Assembly: GCA_950073955.1 (NCBI GenBank)
Contig: CATMRH010000024.1
Span: 1-16,035, forward strand
Origin: an uncultured archaeon
GTDB lineage: Archaea > Thermoproteota > Nitrososphaeria > Nitrososphaerales > Nitrosopumilaceae
Length of the DNA stretch: 16,035 bases
Reading direction: 5' to 3'
Both the position numbers and the translations under genes were made by a program. Below are positions 12,705 to 16,035 of the stretch, in pieces (position 1 is the stretch's first letter; each line of letters opens with the position of its first letter). Below the pieces are notes generated by a model that saw nothing but the letters and a program-made list of their open reading frames with translations, had not been told where the DNA came from and did not search any database.

Positions 12705-13196
12705 ATGCAATCTGATGAAAAGATTCAGGCTCACCTAGTTTCAGTATGGAGAGAGGCTAAAAAATTCTTTTCAATTGGTGGAAAAGAAGGCATGTTAATA
12801 CTAACTGACAGACATTTGATGTTTGTACACAAGACAGAAGCTATGATGAAGTGGTGGAAGTCTATTCAGCAAAGACAGGTGATGAATTTTCTCAGATCGA
12901 AGGATACAATGATTTGTCATGATGGTTATGATGAAGAAAAACTAATGAGTGATTTAGAAAATGAGAAAAATATTGAAATTACATTTGATGATATTTCCAG
13001 TATTAGTTTTCAAGAAAAGGTTTGGGGAAGTGTATTATTGTTAGAATATGATAAAAATGGAAAACATGAAAAATTTCAGTATGCAATAGCACAAGACTGG
13101 GTAAAATATCCTGTAAAAGAGCCTACAAAATACATGAAGGTAGATTGGAAGCCTTTTGTGCAATATATTAAAGACAAACAAATACTTACGAAGTAA
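12705..13196 (+). CDS. Conserved hypothetical protein, possible PH/GRAM-like domain
   Basis: This 163-residue soluble protein has no signal or membrane segment. KEGMLILTDRHLMFVHK (27-43) followed much later by ITFDDISSISFQEKVWGSVLL (91-111) gives the two-strand-then-strand pattern of PH/GRAM-like lipid- or protein-binding domains, where a beta hairpin 'gxLxLTdxrLxF' is typical. A Trp/Met-rich helix (MMKWWKSIQQRQVMNFLR, 47-64) is inserted between them. The C-terminal third is Lys-rich with several Trp. Function is unknown; the fold assignment is by pattern only. It is followed after 2 bases by cbiE, so the two are likely cotranscribed. Confidence 0.55.
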   Translation: MQSDEKIQAHLVSVWREAKKFFSIGGKEGMLILTDRHLMFVHKTEAMMKWWKSIQQRQVMNFLRSKDTMICHDGYDEEKLMSDLENEKNIEITFDDISSISFQEKVWGSVLLLEYDKNGKHEKFQYAIAQDWVKYPVKEPTKYMKVDWKPFVQYIKDKQILTK

Positions 13197-13198
13197 AA

Positions 13199-13915
13199 TT
13201 GGGAAAAGTTTATGCTGTTGGTGTTGGTCCGGGCTCGCCAAAATATGTAACTGAGATTGTAAAAGAAATTATTCAGAATTGTGATATTGTGATTGGTTAC
13301 AAATACACACTAAAGACAATAGAGCATCTGACTGAAGGAAAAGAGATCTGTGAAATTACCATGAAAGACCAGGAAGAATCTTATCAAAAAATTGTTTCTG
13401 AACTTGGTGACAGGATATTAGTAATTCCGTTTACCGGAGATGTAAATTTTTCCGAGTCAGAAGTTGTGGATAGATTAATAGAAATTTTTGGTAAAGTTGA
13501 AATTATTCCTGGTATTAGTTCAATTCAAGTTGCTGCATCACGAGCCCAAATTCCTCTTGATAAATCCAAAGTAATCACAATGCATGTTACAACCCCGATT
13601 GAGGATAAGAAATTAGAATTGCAAAAGGCATTGATTGATGGTTTTAGTGTGGTTTTAGTTCCAAGGCCTTGGCCAAATCAACCAAACAAACACTTTATGG
13701 CATCAGAGATAGCTGTTTATCTTCGAGAGCATGGTTTTGATACTGCTAAAATCAAAGTTCATGTTTTTGAGGCTATAACAACTGAAAATGAGACTAGTTT
13801 TGTAGGTACTGTAAAAGATTTAGAGGGAAAAGAATTTTCTGATTTGTCTATAATGGTGTTTAACCAGACAAGTTTGGATTCATACATGAATTATAGATGG
13901 CAGTGGGAAAACTAG
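13199..13915 (+). CDS. cbiE: Cobalt-precorrin-7 (C5)-methyltransferase CbiE
   Basis: This 238-residue SAM-dependent tetrapyrrole methylase acts in the anaerobic cobalamin pathway, methylating C5 of the corrin ring. The N-terminal VGVGPGSP (residues 7-14) is the hallmark of precorrin methylases. FTGDVNFSESEVVDRL (79-94) corresponds to the GDPxFSG-type SAM/substrate loop in CbiE form, and IIPGISSIQVAASRAQIPL (102-120) is the conserved PGxSS segment. It has only the CbiE half; there is no fused CbiT (decarboxylating) domain. The start is TTG 13199-13201, since VYAVGVGPG follows at once and no ATG precedes it in frame. It lies 2 bases after the PH-like gene. Other cob/cbi genes are not in this window. 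Confidence 0.88.
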   Translation: MGKVYAVGVGPGSPKYVTEIVKEIIQNCDIVIGYKYTLKTIEHLTEGKEICEITMKDQEESYQKIVSELGDRILVIPFTGDVNFSESEVVDRLIEIFGKVEIIPGISSIQVAASRAQIPLDKSKVITMHVTTPIEDKKLELQKALIDGFSVVLVPRPWPNQPNKHFMASEIAVYLREHGFDTAKIKVHVFEAITTENETSFVGTVKDLEGKEFSDLSIMVFNQTSLDSYMNYRWQWEN

Positions 13916-14153
13916 TTGCACAAGTTTTGTTCTTAATCTAAATTAACTTTTTTCTAGTGATGAAAACAAGATGGAGTATCAAAACAAGCATGATAAGTTT
14001 AGTTACGATAAGTTCGTTTAGTTACGGAAATTGACGATAAATAATAAGTAATGTTAATAGTGTTATAGCTGTCTTCACGATAAATTTGTCTTCTAATTTG
14101 GTTTATAATTTACTACTAAATTATTTTAGATACAAGATATAGCATATCTAAAC
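13916..14153. repeat. Intergenic stretch with short direct repeats
   Basis: I see no gene here. GTTTAGTTACG occurs at 13997-14007 and again at 14016-14026, 19 bases apart start to start. GATAAGTT precedes the first copy (13992-13999) and recurs between the two (14007-14014). ACGATAA occurs at 14005-14011 and again near 14034 and 14078. The stretch lies after cbiE and after the end of the SpoIIM-like gene, so a promoter role would need an unseen transcript. Confidence 0.5.
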
Positions 14154-14693
14154 TCAAGCCTGATTGAGGCTAGATTCTATCATGTAAAATTCAAGATATC
14201 CTCCTACAAATAGAAGAGCCAATACAATTCCAATTTCAATAACTGTTGGTTTGATTAATGGAGTAAGATTGATCTTCTTGCTTACTGCTCGAATTAGAAT
14301 AAAACTTCTAGAGATGCCCAAAGAATATGCAAAAACTTCGATCAATCCAAATGGAGTTAAGAAGAGAATTGAGAGTGGTGGAATATCTGCTATTTCAGGA
14401 ACAGTTGAGGCTATAGCAGCAAAAGCAAATCCTGTGGACCAAGCAGAGAAAATACCCCACGCAACTCCAAATCCGGGAATAAACATTGGTAGGGCAATGG
14501 TTGTGTTGTGTACAAAGATTCCAAATGCATCAATATCTAAAACAAGGTCTTCAAATTCAGACATGAATGCAGCAGCCTCTTCTTCACTTACAGTAGACAT
14601 TGAGCCTATCTGAAAGGCTGCAGCAAAAATTCCTAAAAATATAAAGAATGTGATAATTCTGATTTTATTCACATTGCCTTCCCAATTGGACAA
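14154..14693 (-). CDS. SpoIIM/DUF95-like integral membrane protein
   Basis: This 179-residue membrane protein has about four to five hydrophobic segments: ~12-30, ~58-75, ~80-98, ~105-125 and ~150-170. An acidic stretch (STVSEEEAAAFMSEFEDLVL) lies after the first. FVHNTTIALPMFIPGFGVAWG followed later by LFLTPFGLIEVFAYSLGIS matches the family's N-helix and its conserved 'PHGxxE' region, with the His replaced (TPFGLIE). In bacteria SpoIIM works in sporulation engulfment; in archaea the role of the family is unknown. The start is TTG 14691-14693; a GTG seven codons on (14670-14672) is an alternative that would place the first membrane segment nearer the N-terminus. It is divergent from the DP1 gene across a shared TATA-like palindrome. 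Confidence 0.65.
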   Translation of the reverse strand: MSNWEGNVNKIRIITFFIFLGIFAAAFQIGSMSTVSEEEAAAFMSEFEDLVLDIDAFGIFVHNTTIALPMFIPGFGVAWGIFSAWSTGFAFAAIASTVPEIADIPPLSILFLTPFGLIEVFAYSLGISRSFILIRAVSKKINLTPLIKPTVIEIGIVLALLFVGGYLEFYMIESSLNQA

Positions 14694-14721
14694 TATTTGA
14701 GGGTTCGGTGTTAGGCGCAGA

Positions 14722-14731
14722 TTTAATTAAA
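14722..14731. promoter_or_regulatory. Palindromic TATA-like element shared by DP1 and the SpoIIM-like gene
   Basis: TTTAATTAAA is a perfect palindrome centred 24-25 bases before the DP1 ATG (14751) and about 33 bases before the TTG (14693) of the divergent gene. It could serve as the TATA box in both directions. No other TA-rich element is present in the 57-base gap. Confidence 0.5.
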
Positions 14732-14750
14732 CCAGATGATATTTTTTGAT

Positions 14751-16035
14751 ATGAAAAAGGAGATTACCCTTGCGTTAAACTATGCATTAAACAAAGGATT
14801 CCAAATTCACCCAGATGCTTTTAAAATCTTAGAAAATTTAGATGTTAGAAAACTAGAGAAGATCATAAAGGAAGTAGTTAGAGAGAAGACCAAACAAAAA
14901 TTATTTCAGATTAACCAGGATGATTTAGAGACATATCTTGGGATCAAAGACGACCCAACACTACAAAGTGAGATCAATGTATTGTTTGATCCTACCACCA
15001 AGATAACAACTGGTGAGGGGGTTAAGGGGTATAATGCCTTATTTTCTAATCGTTTTAACAAACTCAAAAGAATTATTTCAGACAGGCCAGAATCAAGAAA
15101 GCTCAAATCCATTGCATCTTCAAAAACTGCAAAATCAAAAGATGATTTGTATGTGTGTGGTCTTATCACTTCAAGAATTTCTGAGAGAAACATCACAAAG
15201 TTGGTTTTAGAGGATCCATCAGGCTCGTTTGATGGTATTGTTTTTGATAGTGAATTACAGAAGACTGCAGGCACTCTTCTAACTGACCAGTTCGTTATGG
15301 CAAGGATAAGCCCAGGAAAGAATTCTGTAATGATTATCAAGGATCTGATCCTGCCAGATATTCCAGATCAGGCCGTCAACAAATCAGAAACTGAAGCATA
15401 TGCAGTCTTTCTTTCAGATCTGCATATTGGAAGTAAGTTCTTCATGGAGGAGGAATTTACTGAGTTTGTTTCTTGGTTATCAAGTCCAGATCCTGTTGCA
15501 AGAAAAATTCGTTTTGTCCTAATTGCTGGGGATATAGTAGATGGAGTTGGGATATACCCAAATCAGGACAAAGAGTTGGTTTGTCTAACTATTGAAGAAC
15601 AACTGAAAAAGACAGTGGCTCTGATTAACAAGATTCCAAAAAATGTGAAGATCATAATAATGCCTGGAAATCATGATCCTGGTAGAAGAGCTCTTCCCCA
15701 ACCGGCCATACCAAAAAAATACAATTCAAGTTTGTGGGAAATGGAAAATGTAGTTATGGTTGGAAACCCAGCCATGATTTCATTAAATGGTGTAAAGGTG
15801 ATGATGTTTCATGGACAGAGTATTGATGATATTGTAAAGACCACACCTGGTCTAAGTTATAACAAACCAACAAACGTGATGAAGCATCTTCTCAGGGCAA
15901 GGCACCTAAGTCCAATTTATGGTAGTCAAACACCCATAGCACCTGAGTTGGAGGATCTTTTAGTAATTGAGAATATTCCAGATATCTTACATGTAGGCCA
16001 TGTTCACAGGGCAGAATTGGATATGTATAAGGGAA
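14751..16035 (+). CDS. polB: DNA polymerase D (Pol II) small subunit DP1, 5' part
   Basis: The frame is open from ATG 14751 to the end of the window, giving 428 residues; the 3' end is missing. DP1 is the small, exonuclease-bearing subunit of archaeal replicative polymerase D and partners with DP2. Residues 1-~110 are a helical N-terminal region. ~129-205 look like an OB fold (LYVCGLITSR, TKLVLEDPSGSFDGIVF). From ~218 the calcineurin-like phosphoesterase domain carries its metal-binding motifs: DLH (D223, H225), GDIVDG (260-265), GNHD (306-309), FHG (353-355) and HVGHVH (414-419). All five are intact, so 3'-5' exonuclease activity is expected. The start is supported by a TATA element 25 bases upstream. 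Confidence 0.93.
   Translation, partial: MKKEITLALNYALNKGFQIHPDAFKILENLDVRKLEKIIKEVVREKTKQKLFQINQDDLETYLGIKDDPTLQSEINVLFDPTTKITTGEGVKGYNALFSNRFNKLKRIISDRPESRKLKSIASSKTAKSKDDLYVCGLITSRISERNITKLVLEDPSGSFDGIVFDSELQKTAGTLLTDQFVMARISPGKNSVMIIKDLILPDIPDQAVNKSETEAYAVFLSDLHIGSKFFMEEEFTEFVSWLSSPDPVARKIRFVLIAGDIVDGVGIYPNQDKELVCLTIEEQLKKTVALINKIPKNVKIIIMPGNHDPGRRALPQPAIPKKYNSSLWEMENVVMVGNPAMISLNGVKVMMFHGQSIDDIVKTTPGLSYNKPTNVMKHLLRARHLSPIYGSQTPIAPELEDLLVIENIPDILHVGHVHRAELDMYKG

Noticed and set aside
14135..14149. AGATAT-AGC-ATATCT hairpin after the SpoIIM-like gene.
   Set aside because: Only a 6-base AT stem and no strong T-tract; expected by chance in such AT-rich DNA.
14906..15340. A 144-codon open frame on the minus strand.
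   Set aside because: It lies wholly inside the DP1 coding sequence, whose family motifs are clear; it has no promoter or recognisable domain.
1..16035. CRISPR arrays, insertion sequences, tRNA and rRNA genes.
   Set aside because: I found no regularly spaced repeats, transposase motifs, T-loop-like tRNA signatures or rRNA-like GC-rich blocks while reading the window; all larger frames are explained by ordinary genes.

Overview
The window looks like chromosomal DNA of an ammonia-oxidising archaeon of the Nitrosopumilus type (Thaumarchaeota/Nitrososphaerota). It is AT-rich. It encodes a TFB-type archaeal transcription factor, the small subunit of DNA polymerase D (DP1), a two-ring Cdc48 AAA ATPase, and a CbiE cobalamin enzyme. 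Many genes have a TATA-like box about 26 bases before the start codon, as expected for leaderless archaeal transcripts. The genus assignment is inference from gene content and protein style, not from a database search.

Layout. Bases 1-853: the 3' end of a CysQ/inositol-monophosphatase-family gene converges on cysC (APS kinase); their ends overlap by 9 bases. Bases 891-1433: a hemerythrin-domain protein, divergent from a CPA-type cation/proton antiporter (1551-2936). Bases 2994-3140: a tiny gene with its own BRE/TATA promoter and a hairpin over its stop codon, convergent with a complete TFB gene (3160-4065). Bases 4226-4917: two divergent small unknown genes. Bases 5171-5458: a decayed, internally deleted second TFB gene that has no long ORF. 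Bases 5477-6209: a secreted proline-rich coiled-coil protein and a 72-residue CxxC protein. Bases 6240-8900: an hsp20-cdc48 operon.

Bases 9004-11096: an HTH/ACT-like protein, then a type II NADH dehydrogenase-like flavoprotein. Bases 11108-12631: an exported cyclophilin with a PsbP-like domain, a CFI-box motif and a C-terminal membrane segment. Bases 12705-13915: a probable PH-like protein followed 2 bases later by cbiE. Bases 13916-14153: an intergenic stretch with short direct repeats. Bases 14154-14693: a SpoIIM/DUF95-like membrane protein, divergent from the DP1 gene (14751 to the window end), the two sharing a palindromic TATA-like element.

How the genes work together. CysC makes PAPS and CysQ removes the PAP by-product. 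Hsp20 holds unfolding proteins and Cdc48 unfolds them. The NDH-2-like enzyme and the antiporter belong to membrane energetics and ion balance. The rest is ordinary core genome. I see no mobile element, CRISPR array, tRNA or rRNA. The most unusual items are the TFB relic, the hairpins that overlap stop codons, the GC-rich BRE-like promoter of the tiny gene, and the multi-domain secreted cyclophilin.
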